Positions 5,073 to 5,441 of a DNA stretch of 5,441 bases are shown in pieces. Source of the stretch: CALMBW01 sp963779645 (GTDB lineage: Bacteria > Actinomycetota > CADDZG01 > WHSQ01); assembly GCA_963779645.1 (NCBI GenBank), contig CAVZYX010000001.1:1-5441 (forward strand). The letters are read 5' to 3'. Both the position numbers and the translations under genes were made by a program. Position 1 is the stretch's first letter. Each line of letters opens with the position of its first letter. Under the pieces are notes generated by a model. The model searched no databases and was not told where the DNA came from. It was given only the letters and a program-made list of their open reading frames with translations.

Positions 5073-5441
5073 AGTGCTGAAGCTCGCCCTAACCAAGACA
5101 GGCTGGGGACCGTGCCGTGTTGTTCAACCGGAGCGCGTCCTGCCTCGACCGCGACCACATCCTGCTTTGCGGCTCGTCGGATCGCAATGGGTCGTGCCCT
5201 GGCACCAAACCTGGGGCCGTAGCGGGACGGTTCGCAACTCGGCGCTCCCGGTCGGACCAGTGGATCAGCTTCGGGGGACCGTAACCGGTAGAGGTATGCC
5301 CAACCCGTTCGTTCAATGCACCTGCCGCCGAGACCCGCGAAGGTCATCGGGATGCTCAGCCCGGTGGGGGAGGGCGCAATCGGGCAGTTGAGCGGGGCCT
5401 GAATCCTTCAACGTCCTGGCTTGTTCGGATTGGCCCGGAGG
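5073..5441. other. No recognisable gene; presumed upstream region of the TIR-NACHT operon
   Basis: Both strands hold open frames of 75-124 codons here, but none has a domain I recognise. They overlap each other and have Arg/Pro/Ser-rich compositions typical of chance frames in G+C-rich DNA. One - strand frame runs from 5347 into the TIR coding region in another frame, which argues against it. I see no inverted repeats marking an insertion element and no clear promoter. It may hold the control region of the TIR-NACHT operon or the remnant of an unrelated gene. Confidence 0.4.

Noticed and set aside
5074..5391. Open frame of 105 codons on the + strand upstream of the TIR-NACHT gene
   Set aside because: No start-site support, no recognisable domain, and composition typical of a chance frame in G+C-rich DNA; overlapping frames on the other strand are equally long.

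Overview
The window holds the core of a bacterial immunity or stress-signalling island. It carries two convergent gene sets, and each set contains a TIR domain. G+C is moderately high (about 55-60% by eye). The TIR, NACHT and TerY/YegL-type vWA sequences look like those of high-GC Proteobacteria or Actinobacteria, but nothing fixes the taxon. There are no tRNA or rRNA genes, CRISPR arrays or transposases.

Layout. 1-129: possible 3' end of an unidentified gene on the + strand. 130-306: leader without a convincing promoter. 307-1151 (+): an atypical protein kinase (HGD catalytic loop). 1159-2195 (+): a TIR domain followed by a TerY/YegL-like von Willebrand A (vWA) domain, starting 7 nt after the kinase stop. 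2196-2322: convergent intergenic gap with a 9-bp inverted repeat. 2323-3126 (-): an unrecognised helical protein with one membrane-like segment and a coiled coil. 3144-5058 (-): an NLR-like protein with TIR, NACHT NTPase and HEAT-repeat regions, 17 nt upstream of the helical protein gene. 5059-5441: no convincing gene.

The main finding is that all three large genes are interrupted by frameshifts as written. They can be restored by five single-base corrections: kinase near 935-937, TIR-vWA near 1465-1490, and TIR-NACHT at 4872-4873, 3869-3870 and 3703-3708. Four of these fall in runs of G or C, counting two-base runs. With them applied, conserved motifs run continuously across each junction and the lengths become whole codons (about 281, 345 and 637 aa). 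Apart from the indels I see no premature stops. This suggests either homopolymer errors in the assembly or very recent decay, not old pseudogenes.

Inferred working model. The kinase and TIR-vWA protein form a short phospho-signalling pair, like the TerY-P kinase/vWA/phosphatase groups but without a PP2C phosphatase here and with a TIR effector fused to the vWA. The opposite operon encodes an NLR-like sensor whose NACHT ATPase would assemble TIR domains when the HEAT region senses a trigger, plus a small, possibly membrane-bound partner. Both TIR domains keep a glutamate at the usual catalytic position, so NAD+ depletion is the likely shared output. The functional coupling of the two operons is a hypothesis.
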